A stretch of 64,000 bases of DNA, from positions 868,001 to 932,000 of the forward strand of contig NZ_JBBOBR010000001.1 in assembly GCF_038002165.1 (NCBI RefSeq), in the 5' to 3' direction. The DNA comes from Cytobacillus sp. FSL H8-0458 (GTDB lineage: Bacteria > Bacillota > Bacilli > Bacillales > Cytobacillaceae). A program made the translations under genes and the position numbers. A model generated the notes under the pieces. That model saw only the letters and a list, made by a program, of their open reading frames with translations, was not told the DNA's origin and did no database searches. Below are positions 1 to 10,125 of the stretch, one piece after another. How positions within the stretch are numbered: the first letter of the stretch is position 1; each line of letters opens with the position of its first letter.

Positions 1-828
1 GCAGCCACACTGTCAGCTTTCAAAGCTTCCATATCTAAAGAAGACTTCGTTAAAAAGGTAAACAGAGCTAAGTCCTATATTGAAGAGGGAGACATCTTCC
101 AGGTGGTGCTTTCTCAGCGGTTAAAAGCAGAATTGACCGGAGATCCTTTCGCATTTTACCGGAAGTTAAGAGTACAAAATCCTTCCCCATATATGTATTA
201 TCTTGATTTTGATGAATATGCAGTTGCAGGGGCATCACCGGAAAGTCTTATAAAAACAGCAGGAAACAAAGTAATCACGAACCCGATTGCAGGAACAAGG
301 CCAAGAGGCAAGACAGAAGATGAGGACTTACAGCTTGAAAGGGACCTGATAGAAGATGAAAAGGAGCTTGCCGAACACAGGATGCTGCTCGATCTGGGCA
401 GAAATGATCTCGGCCGTGTCTGCGAATTTGGATCGGTCGCTATAGAAAAAAACATGGTAATTGAGAGATATAAGCATGTCATGCACCTTGTATCCGAAGT
501 TGGCGGCAGGCTGAAAAATCCCAACACATCGATTGATGCTTTAATAGCGTGTCTGCCTGCCGGAACAGTTTCAGGTGCTCCTAAAATTAGAGCAATGGAA
601 ATCATCAATGAACTTGAAACTGTGAAAAGAGGAATTTACTCAGGAGCAGTCGGCTATTTTTCCGGGAATGGCAATATGGATTTCGCACTGGCAATCAGGA
701 CAATGGTGATTAAAGATGGATTTGCCTATATACAAGCTGGGGCGGGCATAGTGCATGATTCCATCCCTGAAAAAGAGTACGAAGAAACACTTCATAAATT
801 AAAAGCATTTTTGGAGGACAAAAAATGA
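1..828 (+). CDS. trpE: Anthranilate synthase component I, 3' part (TrpE)
   Basis: This is the C-terminal part (275 residues) of the large chorismate-binding subunit, which converts chorismate and glutamine-derived ammonia to anthranilate with TrpG. The reading frame is open from base 1, so the N-terminal half, including the usual tryptophan-feedback region, lies outside the window. The conserved chorismate-binding blocks are visible, including GTRPRG, the [18 protein letters not shown] region and the [10 protein letters not shown] motif. The stop overlaps the trpG start (ATGA), so translation is coupled. The family assignment is firm; PabB is the only close alternative and the trp context argues against it. 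Confidence 0.96.
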   Translation, partial: AATLSAFKASISKEDFVKKVNRAKSYIEEGDIFQVVLSQRLKAELTGDPFAFYRKLRVQNPSPYMYYLDFDEYAVAGASPESLIKTAGNKVITNPIAGTRPRGKTEDEDLQLERDLIEDEKELAEHRMLLDLGRNDLGRVCEFGSVAIEKNMVIERYKHVMHLVSEVGGRLKNPNTSIDALIACLPAGTVSGAPKIRAMEIINELETVKRGIYSGAVGYFSGNGNMDFALAIRTMVIKDGFAYIQAGAGIVHDSIPEKEYEETLHKLKAFLEDKK

Positions 829-1436
829 TTCTGCTGATTGATAATTATGATTCATTCACATTTAACCTTTATCAGTATCTGGGTGAACTGGGACAGGAAA
901 TTAAAGTTGTAAGAAATGATCAGATAACAATCGAAGAAATTGAAAAATTAAATCCTGAAGCGATTGTTCTTTCACCTGGACCGGGACGGCCGGAACAAGC
1001 GGGAGTCATTGTTGAAGTTATTCAGCAATTTTACAGGAAGCTTCCTATCCTGGGCATTTGCCTTGGCCATCAGGCAATCGGCTACGCCTTTGGGGCAAGG
1101 ATTGAAAAAGCCAAGAAAATTATGCATGGCAAGGTGTCTAATCTGAAGCATAACGGATCACAGCTGTTTCAATACATGCCGCAGCCAATCAGCATCATGC
1201 GTTATCATTCCTTAATAATACAGTCGGGAACACTGCCTGGCATATTTAAGGTTTTAGCCCGATCAATGGATGATAATGAAATAATGGCAATCAAGCATGA
1301 AGACTATCCTTTATACGGGTTGCAATTCCATCCGGAGTCAGTAGGAACAGGCCTTGGAAAAAGGATTTTGGAAAACTTTTTACAAACAATCAGGAGGGAA
1401 GAAGAGAGTGAAAACAATACTGCAGAGGTTATCTGA
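825..1436 (+). CDS. trpG: Anthranilate synthase glutamine amidotransferase (TrpG)
   Basis: Class I glutamine amidotransferase subunit (203 aa) that supplies ammonia to TrpE. The N-terminus [14 protein letters not shown], the nucleophile cysteine in GICLGHQ and the catalytic HPE triad segment near residue 170 are all present. It overlaps trpE by 4 bases and trpD by 29 bases. In Bacillus subtilis the trp operon lacks this gene and borrows PabA from the folate operon; here the amidotransferase is encoded inside the trp operon. It could serve both TrpE and PabB, which the sequence alone cannot decide. Confidence 0.95.
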   Translation: MILLIDNYDSFTFNLYQYLGELGQEIKVVRNDQITIEEIEKLNPEAIVLSPGPGRPEQAGVIVEVIQQFYRKLPILGICLGHQAIGYAFGARIEKAKKIMHGKVSNLKHNGSQLFQYMPQPISIMRYHSLIIQSGTLPGIFKVLARSMDDNEIMAIKHEDYPLYGLQFHPESVGTGLGKRILENFLQTIRREEESENNTAEVI

Positions 1437-2433
1437 ACGGGAGTCATTAACAGAGGCAGAAATGAAGGAAGCAATGGAAAATTTATTTGCCCATGATGTG
1501 ACGGACAGTGAAATTGCGGCATTTATGGTGGGTCTTAAAACAAAAGGGGAAACAGTTGAAGAAATTGCAGGCATCGTAAAAGCAATGAGGGATAAATCCC
1601 TTTCATTTAGTAAGAAGATTCCTAATGTTTTGGATAATTGCGGTACAGGAGGAGATGGTTCAAGCAGCTTTAATATCAGTTCCACTTCTGCCTTTGTGAT
1701 TGCAGGTGCCGGAATTCCTGTTGCTAAGCATGGTAACCGAAGTGTATCCAGCAAAACAGGCAGTGCAGATGTTCTGGAGCATTTGGGAATCAATCTAAAT
1801 CACCCGCCTGAGCGCACAGAGGAAATATTGGAGGAAATCGGGATTGCCTTTCTTTTCGCCCCTCATGTCCATCCGAACATTAAAAGAATCATGAAAGTGC
1901 GCAAGGATTTGAGAATACCGACAACCTTCAATCTGATAGGTCCATTAACCAATCCGGTTGAACTTGATCATCAGCTTCTCGGGATCTATCGAAGAGATTA
2001 TATTGAAATGTTTGCAGAGGTCCTGAAAACTTTGGGAAGGAAGCGAGCAGTTGTTTTAAATGGTGCAGGGTTTATGGATGAAGCATCCCTGCAGGGGGAA
2101 AACCACCTGGCTATCCTGACTGACGGCAAGGTAACGAAAAAGGTCCTCCACCCAGATGAAGTTGGGTTATCCGTCTGCAGCAATGAGGCGATCAGAGGGG
2201 GAGATTCCAGGGAAAATGCTGAAATACTTCTGAGTGTCCTGAAGGGAGAAAAGGGAGCAAGAAGAGATACGGTCCTCCTTAATGCCGGCATTGGGATCTT
2301 TACAGGAGGCAAGGCTGAAACAATTCAAGATGGGATAAATTTAGCCAAAGAGAGCATTGATTCAGGAGCTGCATTACAAAAGCTTCATCAGTTAATTGAG
2401 ACAAGCAGAAGTGTCCATAAAGAGGTGATATAA
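1408..2433 (+). CDS. trpD: Anthranilate phosphoribosyltransferase (TrpD)
   Basis: Transfers phosphoribose from PRPP to anthranilate, the second step of the tryptophan branch. I place the start at GTG 1408, 341 aa, because an AGGAGGGA ribosome binding site lies about 8 bases upstream and the protein then begins [15 protein letters not shown]; an in-frame GTG at 1354 has no such site. The PRPP/Mg motif GTGGDGSSSFNIS, the anthranilate-site KHGNRSVSSKTGSADVLE block and the RKDLRIPTTFNLIGPL segment are typical. The 29-base overlap with trpG suggests coupled translation. Confidence 0.96.
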   Translation: MKTILQRLSERESLTEAEMKEAMENLFAHDVTDSEIAAFMVGLKTKGETVEEIAGIVKAMRDKSLSFSKKIPNVLDNCGTGGDGSSSFNISSTSAFVIAGAGIPVAKHGNRSVSSKTGSADVLEHLGINLNHPPERTEEILEEIGIAFLFAPHVHPNIKRIMKVRKDLRIPTTFNLIGPLTNPVELDHQLLGIYRRDYIEMFAEVLKTLGRKRAVVLNGAGFMDEASLQGENHLAILTDGKVTKKVLHPDEVGLSVCSNEAIRGGDSRENAEILLSVLKGEKGARRDTVLLNAGIGIFTGGKAETIQDGINLAKESIDSGAALQKLHQLIETSRSVHKEVI

Positions 2434-3222
2434 GTGGGAACGATTTTAGATCAAATACTGGCTGAAAAAAGAAAAGAAGTCGTCGTGCTGAAGCAGGAAA
2501 TTATCGATGCTCCAGAAACCGCAAGTAAACGCTCATTTATTAATAAGCTTGGGTCAGGCAGTGAACTGGCTGTGATTGCCGAATTCAAAAGAGCTTCACC
2601 TTCAAAAGGTGATATAAATATCGGTCAAAATCCGAAAGACCAGGCATTATTTTATAAAAAGTATGGTGCGGATGCGATTTCCGTTTTAACAGACAATAGG
2701 TTTTTTAAAGGAAGTTTTGATGACCTGTCAGCTGTCAGAGAGACAGTGGACCTGCCGATCCTCTGCAAAGACTTTATTGTTGATGAGGTGCAGATTTTAA
2801 AAGCAAAAGCATCAGGGGCAAACCTGATTTTACTCATTGCTGCTGCCATGGATGCAGAACGGCTTCAAGAGCTTTTTGATTTTGCTGAGGGTGAAGGCCT
2901 TGAAGTATTAATGGAGGTTCATAATGAAGAAGAGCTGGAAATAGCGCTAAAAACCGGAGCACAACTGATCGGAGTAAACAACCGGAATTTAAAAACCTTT
3001 GAAGTGGATCTGAGTGTAACAGAAAAACTTGCGCCGCTAATAAAGAAAGCGGGGAAATTTCTGATCAGCGAGAGCGGAATTCAGTCGGAAGACGATGTGC
3101 GGCGTGTCATTGCAGCAGGAGCAAATGCCATCCTTGTCGGAGAAGCATTTATGAAAGCAGAGAATCTGGAAGGGCTTTTGAAGGCCATGAAGCTTCCTTT
3201 GCAGGGGGCTGTAAGACAATGA
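2434..3222 (+). CDS. trpC: Indole-3-glycerol phosphate synthase (TrpC)
   Basis: Closes the indole ring from CdRP (262 aa, TIM barrel). GTG start directly after the trpD stop, with an AAGAGGTGA ribosome binding site inside the end of trpD. The diagnostic [10 protein letters not shown] block (catalytic Lys and Glu), [11 protein letters not shown] and ISESGI motifs are present. It is separate from TrpF, unlike the enterobacterial TrpC-F fusion. Overlaps trpF by 4 bases (ATGA). Confidence 0.97.
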   Translation: MGTILDQILAEKRKEVVVLKQEIIDAPETASKRSFINKLGSGSELAVIAEFKRASPSKGDINIGQNPKDQALFYKKYGADAISVLTDNRFFKGSFDDLSAVRETVDLPILCKDFIVDEVQILKAKASGANLILLIAAAMDAERLQELFDFAEGEGLEVLMEVHNEEELEIALKTGAQLIGVNNRNLKTFEVDLSVTEKLAPLIKKAGKFLISESGIQSEDDVRRVIAAGANAILVGEAFMKAENLEGLLKAMKLPLQGAVRQ

Positions 3223-3842
3223 AGGTTAAGATTTGCGGAATTAGAGATATCAGCACGGCACTTTCTGCCATTGAAAGCGGTGCGGATGCTCTGGGATTTG
3301 TTTTTGCTGAAAGCAAAAGAAAAATTACACCTGCGGCGGCAGGCGAAATAATTAAAGAGCTTCCCTTGGACGTTTTAAAAGTCGGAGTATTTGTGAATGA
3401 AACGAAAGAAAACATTGAGAAAATAGCCAGTATTTCAGGAATAAATGTCATCCAGCTTCATGGAGATGAAACGCCGGAATTTTGCTGCTCATTTTCTTTA
3501 CCGGTTATAAAAGCTCTGAGCATTGGATCATCAGGTGATCTATCTAAACTGGATGAATATGCATGTGAATATGTTCTTCTTGATAGTCCAAAAGGAAAAT
3601 ATCGGGGGGGCAACGGGGTATCGTTTGATTGGTCGATTCTAAACAAAAATCCCAAACAAAACAACAAAACCATCCTTGCAGGAGGACTCAATCCTGAGAA
3701 TGTCGGGGAAGGAATTAAAGCAGCCAATCCTTATATGGTTGATGTAAGCAGCGGGGTTGAAACGGAAGGAAAGAAAGATCCTGAGAAAATAAAAAGATTC
3801 ATAGATAACGCTAAACGTGTGGAGAGGGAGGAAGTAAAATGA
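3219..3842 (+). CDS. trpF: Phosphoribosylanthranilate isomerase (TrpF)
   Basis: Isomerises PRA to CdRP (207 aa, TIM barrel). The N-terminal [10 protein letters not shown] contains the catalytic Cys, and the catalytic Asp and phosphate-binding loop lie in [14 protein letters not shown] and [10 protein letters not shown], followed by [17 protein letters not shown]. Four-base overlaps with both trpC and trpB show it is translated as part of the operon. Confidence 0.96.
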   Translation: MKVKICGIRDISTALSAIESGADALGFVFAESKRKITPAAAGEIIKELPLDVLKVGVFVNETKENIEKIASISGINVIQLHGDETPEFCCSFSLPVIKALSIGSSGDLSKLDEYACEYVLLDSPKGKYRGGNGVSFDWSILNKNPKQNNKTILAGGLNPENVGEGIKAANPYMVDVSSGVETEGKKDPEKIKRFIDNAKRVEREEVK

Positions 3843-5044
3843 ACGAAGCTTATACATTGCCTGATGAACGGGGGCATTTTGGGACATATGGAGGCAGGTA
3901 TGTGCCTGAAACACTTATGCAGGCCATTCTTGAATTGGAGGAGGAGTATAAGAAAGCACAAGCTGATGAAGTGTTTCAAAAGGAACTTCAAGGTTTGCTG
4001 AAAGACTATGTCGGGAGGGAAACTCCTCTGTATTTTGCAGAAAACCTCACAAAATATGCCGGCGGTGCGAAGGTCTATCTTAAAAGAGAAGATTTGAATC
4101 ATACAGGTGCCCATAAAATCAACAACTCACTCGGTCAGGCTCTATTGGCGCAGCGAATGGGCAAAAGAAAAATCGTAGCTGAGACGGGTGCTGGGCAGCA
4201 TGGAGTCGCAACAGCCACAGCTTGTGCGCTTTTAAATCTTGAATGCATTATTTTTATGGGTGAAGAGGATATCAGGAGACAGCAGCTGAACGTCTTCAGA
4301 ATGGAGCTGCTTGGAGCGAAGGTTGTAGGTGTGCAATCAGGAAGTGCCACACTAAAAGATGCTGTCAACGAAGCCCTCCGCTACTGGGTGACAAATGTTG
4401 AGGATACCCATTACATTCTTGGTTCAGTCATGGGCCCGCATCCTTTTCCAATGATTGTCCGGGATTTTCAAAGTGTTATCGGAAATGAGACAAAGGAGCA
4501 ATATCTTGAAAAAGAAGGAAAACTCCCTGATGCAGTTGTAGCCTGCATTGGCGGCGGCAGCAATTCAATGGGCATGTTCTATCCTTTCATAAAAGATGAA
4601 ACGGTCCGCATGATTGGGGTGGAAGCAGCAGGATTGGGAACAGATACTGAAAAACATGCTGCCTCTTTAACAAAAGGAACTCCAGGAGTTCTTCATGGGG
4701 CATTAATGTATTTGCTGCAGGATGAACACGGACAGATTCAGGAAGCCCATTCCATCTCAGCGGGCCTGGATTACCCTGGAGTAGGTCCCGAGCACAGTTA
4801 TTTAAAAGACAGCGGAAGAGCCGAGTATGAATCGATCACAGATGAAGAGGCACTCGAGGCGTTACAGCTTTTATGCAAGCTGGAAGGCATTATTCCTGCT
4901 TTAGAAAGCTCCCATGCCATTGCCTATGCATTAAAGCTTGCACCGCAAATGAAAAAAGATGAAGGCCTTGTCATTTGTTTATCCGGCAGAGGAGATAAAG
5001 ATGTAGAAACTGTGAGAGCAAGATTAGGAGGGAAAGGACAATGA
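3839..5044 (+). CDS. trpB: Tryptophan synthase beta chain (TrpB)
   Basis: PLP enzyme (401 aa) that condenses indole with serine in the TrpA2B2 complex. The PLP lysine lies in [15 protein letters not shown], the carboxylate-binding loop is [10 protein letters not shown], and the phosphate-binding loop is [10 protein letters not shown]. The start is the standard one, [26 protein letters not shown]. Length matches TrpB1-type enzymes. Overlaps both neighbours by 4 bases. Confidence 0.98.
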   Translation: MNEAYTLPDERGHFGTYGGRYVPETLMQAILELEEEYKKAQADEVFQKELQGLLKDYVGRETPLYFAENLTKYAGGAKVYLKREDLNHTGAHKINNSLGQALLAQRMGKRKIVAETGAGQHGVATATACALLNLECIIFMGEEDIRRQQLNVFRMELLGAKVVGVQSGSATLKDAVNEALRYWVTNVEDTHYILGSVMGPHPFPMIVRDFQSVIGNETKEQYLEKEGKLPDAVVACIGGGSNSMGMFYPFIKDETVRMIGVEAAGLGTDTEKHAASLTKGTPGVLHGALMYLLQDEHGQIQEAHSISAGLDYPGVGPEHSYLKDSGRAEYESITDEEALEALQLLCKLEGIIPALESSHAIAYALKLAPQMKKDEGLVICLSGRGDKDVETVRARLGGKGQ

Positions 5045-5826
5045 ACCGGATTGAAAAAGTTTTTCAGAACCTAAAGCAAAACAATGAAAAGGCGTTTGTG
5101 CCATATATTATGGCCGGTGATGGAGGCTTGAAGACACTGGCTGAGAAAATTACATTCCTCGAAAAAGCGGGAGCAACAGCCATTGAGATCGGGATTCCGT
5201 TTTCGGATCCGGTCGCAGATGGGCCGGTAATCCAGCAGGCAGGCATTCGGGCATTAGAAGCCGGAACAACACTTAGGGGCGTATTAGCTGCAATTGCGGA
5301 AATCCGGCCTATTGTTCATATTCCGCTTATTTTTATGACATATATGAATCCGATCATGGCATATGGCATTGGCAACTTTATATCTGATGCCTCAGGATCT
5401 GGGGTGGACGGCCTAATATTGCCGGATCTTCCTGCAGAGGAAGAGGAAATTATTGCACCAATTGCTGAGAAAGCGGGAATCGAGATCATCCGGCTTGTGA
5501 CACTGACCAGTCCATTAGAGAGGATACAAGAGATTGCAGCTAAAGGGAAAGGCTTTTTATACGCTGTAACTGTTAATGGCATAACAGGCGCAAGAAAAGG
5601 ATTCAAAGATGAACTCGGAAAGCATTTGGAAAGGGTTAAAGAAATTAGTCCGATTCCGGTATTGGCAGGCTTCGGAATTTCGGAGCCTGAGCATGTAATA
5701 GAAATGAATAAGCATTGCGACGGGGTTATTGTTGGGAGCAGGATCATAGAGCTTTTTCAAAGCGGTGAGTTAGCAAAAGTGGAAGAGCTGATCGCTTCAT
5801 CTAGAATAGAAGAAATTAAATTGTGA
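5041..5826 (+). CDS. trpA: Tryptophan synthase alpha chain (TrpA)
   Basis: Cleaves indole-3-glycerol phosphate to indole and glyceraldehyde 3-phosphate (261 aa). The catalytic Glu in [14 protein letters not shown], the catalytic Asp in [10 protein letters not shown] and the [12 protein letters not shown] segment are present. It is the last gene of the operon and is followed 4 bases later by a strong intrinsic terminator. No his or tyr/aro genes follow, unlike the B. subtilis supraoperon. Confidence 0.97.
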   Translation: MNRIEKVFQNLKQNNEKAFVPYIMAGDGGLKTLAEKITFLEKAGATAIEIGIPFSDPVADGPVIQQAGIRALEAGTTLRGVLAAIAEIRPIVHIPLIFMTYMNPIMAYGIGNFISDASGSGVDGLILPDLPAEEEEIIAPIAEKAGIEIIRLVTLTSPLERIQEIAAKGKGFLYAVTVNGITGARKGFKDELGKHLERVKEISPIPVLAGFGISEPEHVIEMNKHCDGVIVGSRIIELFQSGELAKVEELIASSRIEEIKL

Positions 5827-5829
5827 AAC

Positions 5830-5865
5830 AAAAGCTTCCTCCTTTATGGAGGAAGCTTTTTATTT
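5830..5865 (+). terminator. Intrinsic terminator of the trp operon
   Basis: Perfect 12-bp arms (AAAGCTTCCTCC with GGAGGAAGCTTT) around a TTTAT loop, followed by a T-rich run. Lies directly after the trpA stop. Confidence 0.93.
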
Positions 5866-5901
5866 GATTATGCCCATTTTTAAAAATATTTGGTGTAAAG
5901 G

Positions 5902-5929
5902 TTGACATGCAAAGTGAATACATTATAAT
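5902..5929 (+). promoter_or_regulatory. SigA-type promoter of the ABC importer operon
   Basis: Consensus -35 TTGACA (5902-5907) and -10 TATAAT (5924-5929) with a 16-bp spacer, about 50 bases upstream of the ATPase start. Both hexamers match perfectly, so basal expression is expected unless the leader carries a repressor site, which I did not identify. Confidence 0.8.
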
Positions 5930-5980
5930 TACAAGTAATCCGAGTAAATTAATGAGATTTATAGGAATAGGTGATTTTGA

Positions 5981-6769
5981 ATGTTCATTGAGATAAACGA
6001 TGTAAATAAACAATATAACGATAAAGAAAATCGGCCTGTTGACGTCCTGAAAGATATTAATCTATCGGTTGAGAAGGGGCAATTTGTCTCGATTTTAGGA
6101 CCTTCAGGATGCGGAAAGTCAACACTTCTATCAATTGTTGCAGGGCTGACTAAAACCACTTCAGGCAACATTCAAATTGATGGAAAAACCATAACAAAAC
6201 CCGGAAAAGACAGGGGAATGGTTTTCCAGCAGGCAGCGTTATTTCCCTGGCTGACAGTCATGGAAAACGTTACGTTTCCCCTGAAAAAAGAAATGAAGAA
6301 AAAGGATGCAGAGGAAACCGCACTAAAGTATCTGCAAATGGTTCAGCTGGGAAAATATATATCCCATTATCCTCATGAGCTTTCAGGAGGAATGCAGCAG
6401 AGGGTAGCAATCGCAAGAGCACTTGCCATGAACCCTGAAACACTTCTAATGGATGAACCATTCGGAGCTCTTGATGAACAGACCCGAACGCGATTGCACG
6501 GACAGCTGGAAAACATTTGGACTGAGACGAAGAAAACGATTCTTTTTGTTACTCACAGCATCTCAGAATCTATTAAACTTTCAGACCGGATCATTGTAAT
6601 GGGGACAAAGCCGGGAATTATATTACAGGATATAATCGTTGATATTCCCAGACCCCGTGAGGACCACAAAAAAGAAATGCTCGAAATCGAGGATCACATT
6701 ATGAAATACCTGAAAAAGGAAATAGATAAAGTTGTCAGTGAGGAGCTCCAATATGCAAACAGCCATTAA
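5981..6769 (+). CDS. ABC importer ATPase, sulfonate/nitrate/taurine type
   Basis: Nucleotide-binding subunit (262 aa) of a NitT/TauT-family importer. Walker A GPSGCGKST (about residues 40-48), the Q-loop, signature ELSGGMQQRVAIARAL and Walker B TLLMDEPFGALDEQTR are all intact, and the H-loop is FVTHSISESI. The family comprises SsuB, TauB, ThiZ and NrtD-like proteins. The substrate cannot be read from the ATPase; aliphatic sulfonate, taurine or a pyrimidine thiamine precursor are the usual options. It overlaps the permease gene by 17 bases. Confidence 0.9.
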   Translation: MFIEINDVNKQYNDKENRPVDVLKDINLSVEKGQFVSILGPSGCGKSTLLSIVAGLTKTTSGNIQIDGKTITKPGKDRGMVFQQAALFPWLTVMENVTFPLKKEMKKKDAEETALKYLQMVQLGKYISHYPHELSGGMQQRVAIARALAMNPETLLMDEPFGALDEQTRTRLHGQLENIWTETKKTILFVTHSISESIKLSDRIIVMGTKPGIILQDIIVDIPRPREDHKKEMLEIEDHIMKYLKKEIDKVVSEELQYANSH

Positions 6770-7508
6770 ACGGATCATATTTTTTGCAGCCATCATTGCC
6801 TTCTGGGAAATTGGATCACGGCTTGAGCTCTGGCATCCTCTGATTTTTCCTTCTCTGTCCAGTGTATTCAGTGCTCTTGTTGAAGGGTTTCAGGATAAAA
6901 CATTAATCTATGATTTAATCGCAAGCTTTAAGCGGCTCGCAGTCGGTTTAACGATCAGCCTTATTATTGGTACTCTGATTGGAATTCTTTTAGGGAAATC
7001 CAAAACGGCTGATGAAACACTTGGTGCTGTCATTCTTGCTTTACAAAGTGTACCAAGCATCGTCTGGCTGCCGATCGCGATTATGTGGTTTGGCTTGAAT
7101 GAAAAGGCTGTTATTTTTGTAACCATTCTTGGCGGTACATTTGTAATGGCTCTGAACATGAGAACAGGGATTAAAAATGTTTCACCATTATATATCAAAG
7201 CAGCCCAGACAATGGGTGCGACTGGAATTGACTTATTTACAAGAGTCATCTTTCCTGCATCCATTCCTTACGTAGTAACCGGCTCCCGTCTTGCCTGGGC
7301 ATTTGCCTGGCGGGCATTGATGGCTGGTGAGCTTTTAAGTACAGGACCTGGATTGGGATACACACTTCGTTATGCTTCAGACTTTGGAAGAATGGACATC
7401 GTAATCGGTGTCATGATTATTATTGGAGCAATCGGAATGATTGTTGACCAATTCATATTCCAGCGCATTGAAAAATCTGTTATTAAAAAATGGGGACTTG
7501 AGTCTTAA
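6753..7508 (+). CDS. ABC importer permease, sulfonate/nitrate/taurine type
   Basis: Integral membrane subunit (251 aa) with about six hydrophobic segments. The EAA coupling loop (AAQTMGATGIDLFTRVIFPASIP) that contacts the ATPase is clear. I take ATG 6753 because a GAGGAG ribosome binding site lies 7 bases upstream; an in-frame start 21 bases earlier lies deeper in the ATPase gene with no site. One permease gene implies a homodimer. Confidence 0.9.
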   Translation: MQTAIKRIIFFAAIIAFWEIGSRLELWHPLIFPSLSSVFSALVEGFQDKTLIYDLIASFKRLAVGLTISLIIGTLIGILLGKSKTADETLGAVILALQSVPSIVWLPIAIMWFGLNEKAVIFVTILGGTFVMALNMRTGIKNVSPLYIKAAQTMGATGIDLFTRVIFPASIPYVVTGSRLAWAFAWRALMAGELLSTGPGLGYTLRYASDFGRMDIVIGVMIIIGAIGMIVDQFIFQRIEKSVIKKWGLES

Positions 7509-7524
7509 ATTTGGAGGGATATTT

Positions 7525-8517
7525 ATGAAAAAGGCGTTTTTATGGGCCGCTGTATTATTTATGTTCACCGGGCTGCTTACGGGCTGCGGATCATCTGAGA
7601 AAAGCAGCGGTGAGGAAGACAAGATTGTCATCGGTTATTTCCCTAATATCAATCATGTGCCGGCAATGGTTGCGAAAGATCAGGGATATTTTGAAAAACA
7701 GCTTGGCGATGGGACGAAAGTCGAATATAAGACATTTGCTGAAGGCGGTTCTTTCATGACAGCTTTGAAAACGGGCGACATTGATGCAGGTCTTGTAGGA
7801 CCCGGACCAGCCATGAACAACTTCTCAACCGGGGCTGATGTTAAAATTATTGCAGGTGCCTCAACTGGCGGAACCGTTGTCCTTGCCAGAGAAGGGGTAA
7901 AAATCAACTCCCTGGAAGACTTCCAGGGAAAAACATTTATCACACCTGGTGTAGGCTGCACACATGATGTTCAGTATGAAACATATCTTGAAGAAGCGGG
8001 CATCACATCAGCACGCATCGGCGGTACTATGAAGCATTTAACAGGTAACCCTGCACAATATGCAAGCATGCTGAAAACAGGTAAAGTCGATATTGCAGTT
8101 GCTCCAGAACCATGGGCAGCCGTCATCGAACAGGAAACAAATGCAGAAGTGGTAATCGGATGGGATGAAGTTTCCTTTGGTGAAACACTTCCAGCATCCG
8201 TATTAGTTGCAACGGGCGACGAAGTGAAGAACAGCCCGGAAAAAGTACAGAAAATCGTTAATGCACATAAAGATGCTGTAAAATTTATCGAAGAAAATCC
8301 TGAAGAAGCAAAAGCCATTACAATCAAAGACATTAAAGAAGTGACCGGCCAGGAGCTGGAAAAAGAAGTAGTAGACCGCGCCTGGGAAAGAATTGGGTTT
8401 ACTTACGATGTTGATGCAGACACAATCCAGGAATTTGCAGATTCATCCTACACGTTAAAATTCCTTAAGGATAAACCGGAATTCAGTGAACTGATTGCGA
8501 AGAACTTTATTAAATAA
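7525..8517 (+). CDS. Substrate-binding lipoprotein of the ABC importer
   Basis: Solute-binding protein (330 aa) of the SsuA/NrtA/ThiY superfamily. A lipoprotein signal ends at the lipobox LLTGC, so it is anchored on the outer face of the membrane. ATG 7525 follows a GGAGGG site. The N-lobe motif IGYFPNINHVPAMVAKDQGYFEK and the ALKTGDIDAGLVGPGPA block are typical. Gene order ATPase-permease-binding protein differs from the ssuBACD order, and no monooxygenase gene follows, so a desulfonation pathway is not shown here. Substrate is left open. Confidence 0.88.
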   Translation: MKKAFLWAAVLFMFTGLLTGCGSSEKSSGEEDKIVIGYFPNINHVPAMVAKDQGYFEKQLGDGTKVEYKTFAEGGSFMTALKTGDIDAGLVGPGPAMNNFSTGADVKIIAGASTGGTVVLAREGVKINSLEDFQGKTFITPGVGCTHDVQYETYLEEAGITSARIGGTMKHLTGNPAQYASMLKTGKVDIAVAPEPWAAVIEQETNAEVVIGWDEVSFGETLPASVLVATGDEVKNSPEKVQKIVNAHKDAVKFIEENPEEAKAITIKDIKEVTGQELEKEVVDRAWERIGFTYDVDADTIQEFADSSYTLKFLKDKPEFSELIAKNFIK

Positions 8518-8526
8518 GCAAATTTT

Positions 8527-8555
8527 ACCGGAGCCCGGATGGGTTCCGGTTTTTC
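8527..8555 (+). terminator. Terminator of the ABC importer operon
   Basis: Arms ACCGGAGCCC and GGGTTCCGGT (one G-T wobble) around GGAT, followed by TTTTC. Confidence 0.85.
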
Positions 8556-8700
8556 TTGTCCGCTCAGAAGGGGTCGCCTCGCGTGAAACACACTAAAATT
8601 CGTGCCCAAAAGTACCATTCCCGCTCAAAAGAAAATGCAGCCCGCGCATAAAAACGTATTACCTGCGCAAACCAAAAGCTGCCCACCCAATCTCCTGGTT
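8552..8700. repeat. Degenerate short tandem repeat, intergenic
   Basis: The stretch between the importer terminator and lemA has no convincing gene. It holds about six to seven decayed units of roughly 20-23 bases sharing a core like CCCGCnCAAAA (for example CCCGCTCAAAAG, CCCGCGCATAAAA, CCTGCGCAAACCAAAAG). Base composition differs from the flanks. Such decayed intergenic repeats occur in Bacillaceae; the origin is unknown to me. Confidence 0.45.
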
Positions 8701-8770
8701 TAACTTTCACCCAAAAAAGGAAAAATATCATGCAAGTGACAAAAACAACATAGAAACAGGAGTGGCGAAA

Positions 8771-9349
8771 ATGAAAAAAGGTATGGGAGTTTTAATTGCC
8801 GTAATTGCGGCAGTAGTCATAGCAGGTATGCTGCTGATGTCAAGCTATAACGGATTTGTCAGTGCTGAGGAAAATGTGGATCAGGCTTATTCACAGATTG
8901 AGAACCAGCTGCAGAGAAGGCTGGATTTGATTCCTAATCTGGTAAATACAGTTAAGGGGTATGCTGCACACGAGAAGGAGACGATTCAAGCGGTATCAGA
9001 TGCACGTGCCAGATTGGCGGGAGCCCGTTCGCCTGAAGAGGAAGCAGCAGCAAATGCCGAGCTGTCAGGAGCTCTGAGCCGGCTGCTTGTCGTTGTTGAG
9101 AACTATCCCGACCTAAAAGCGGATAAGCAGTTTACCCAATTAATGGACGAGCTTGCCGGTACGGAAAATCGGATTTCGGTTGCCCGCAAGGATTATAATG
9201 ACCAGGTTTCTGTATATAACAAAAAAGTAAAAAGGTTTCCGGGTGCAATTGTAGCCGGGATAACAGGCTTTGATGAAAAAGAGTATTTTAGGGCGGATCC
9301 TCTGGCGAATGAAGCACCTGAAGTTGACTTTGGAGGCAATGGAGAATGA
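8771..9349 (+). CDS. lemA: LemA family membrane protein
   Basis: LemA-type protein (192 aa): one N-terminal membrane segment (about residues 7-25) followed by a helical domain with the family block [33 protein letters not shown]. Start at ATG 8771, with AGGAG 8 bases upstream; an in-frame GTG 9 bases earlier overlaps that site. Function is poorly defined. It is coupled (ATGA overlap) to a TPM-domain gene, a common pairing in bacteria. Confidence 0.92.
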   Translation: MKKGMGVLIAVIAAVVIAGMLLMSSYNGFVSAEENVDQAYSQIENQLQRRLDLIPNLVNTVKGYAAHEKETIQAVSDARARLAGARSPEEEAAANAELSGALSRLLVVVENYPDLKADKQFTQLMDELAGTENRISVARKDYNDQVSVYNKKVKRFPGAIVAGITGFDEKEYFRADPLANEAPEVDFGGNGE

Positions 9350-10089
9350 TCATCCGCAGGGTCTTCTTGACCCTTCTTTTAGTAAATTTGATAATGGGTG
9401 CATTCTCAGTCCATGCAGATGAATCCATACCCCAGCCTGCTGGAGATATTTATGTCCAGGATTTTGCAGGTGTTCTAAATGAACGGGAAAGATCTGAGCT
9501 GATTAACCTGGGGAGACAATTGGAGGATCAGACAACTGCACAGGTGACAGTGTTAACCGTTGATACAATTGGGGACAGGCCGATTGAAGAATATGCGAAT
9601 GAAGCTTTCCGGTCATATGGCATAGGCAGTGCTGCTAAGAATAATGGTGTCTTATTAGTTGTAGCCATGCAGGATCGGAAGGTGCGCATTGAGGTTGGAT
9701 ATGGGCTTGAAGGCCGAATTCCTGATGGAAAAGCCGGCAGAATTCTGGATCAGGTTACCATTCCATATCTCCAGGATGGCCAGCCCAATAAAGCTGTAAT
9801 TGAAACCTATAAGGTGCTTGTACAGGAAGCTGCCGGAGAAGAAGTGAATTTAGGGAATAGCGGCGATTATGCTGATGCCGGGTCAAAAGATGGAGGCATT
9901 GGCATACCGTCCTGGCTGTTGATTATCATTGCTGTCGGTTTGCTGTTTCTTGATATTAAATTCTTTGGCGGAGCCTTTTCATATGCCATACTTTCCATTC
10001 TCTCAAGAGGCGGAGGCAGAGGAGGAGGCGGTCCGCGGGGAGGCGGAGGCGGCTCATCAGGCGGTGGAGGAGCCAGCCGGGGCTGGTGA
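9346..10089 (+). CDS. TPM-domain (YgcG-type) membrane protein
   Basis: Protein of 247 aa with an N-terminal signal peptide, a TPM domain at about residues 33-155 ([43 protein letters not shown]), a membrane segment near residues 188-210 and a very glycine/arginine-rich tail ([16 protein letters not shown]) ending in SRGW. The TPM domain probably faces outside the cell. The family is linked to LemA by gene neighbourhood; a proposed role in membrane protein quality control or phosphatase activity is not shown here. Confidence 0.9.
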   Translation: MIIRRVFLTLLLVNLIMGAFSVHADESIPQPAGDIYVQDFAGVLNERERSELINLGRQLEDQTTAQVTVLTVDTIGDRPIEEYANEAFRSYGIGSAAKNNGVLLVVAMQDRKVRIEVGYGLEGRIPDGKAGRILDQVTIPYLQDGQPNKAVIETYKVLVQEAAGEEVNLGNSGDYADAGSKDGGIGIPSWLLIIIAVGLLFLDIKFFGGAFSYAILSILSRGGGRGGGGPRGGGGGSSGGGGASRGW

Positions 10090-10096
10090 AAGCGGA

Positions 10097-10124
10097 AAAG
10101 AGCGGGGGCTCCCCGCTCTTTTCT
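10097..10124. terminator. Bidirectional terminator
   Basis: Stem AAAAGAGCGGGG / CCCCGCTCTTTT between the convergent TPM-domain gene and the minus-strand methyltransferase gene; T runs on both sides. Confidence 0.88.
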
Positions 10125-10125
10125 A

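Noticed and set aside
5930-5980. Riboswitch or CymR site in the ABC importer leader
   Set aside because: The leader is too short for a known riboswitch, and the half-matching ATCC/AGGAAT elements are too weak to call.
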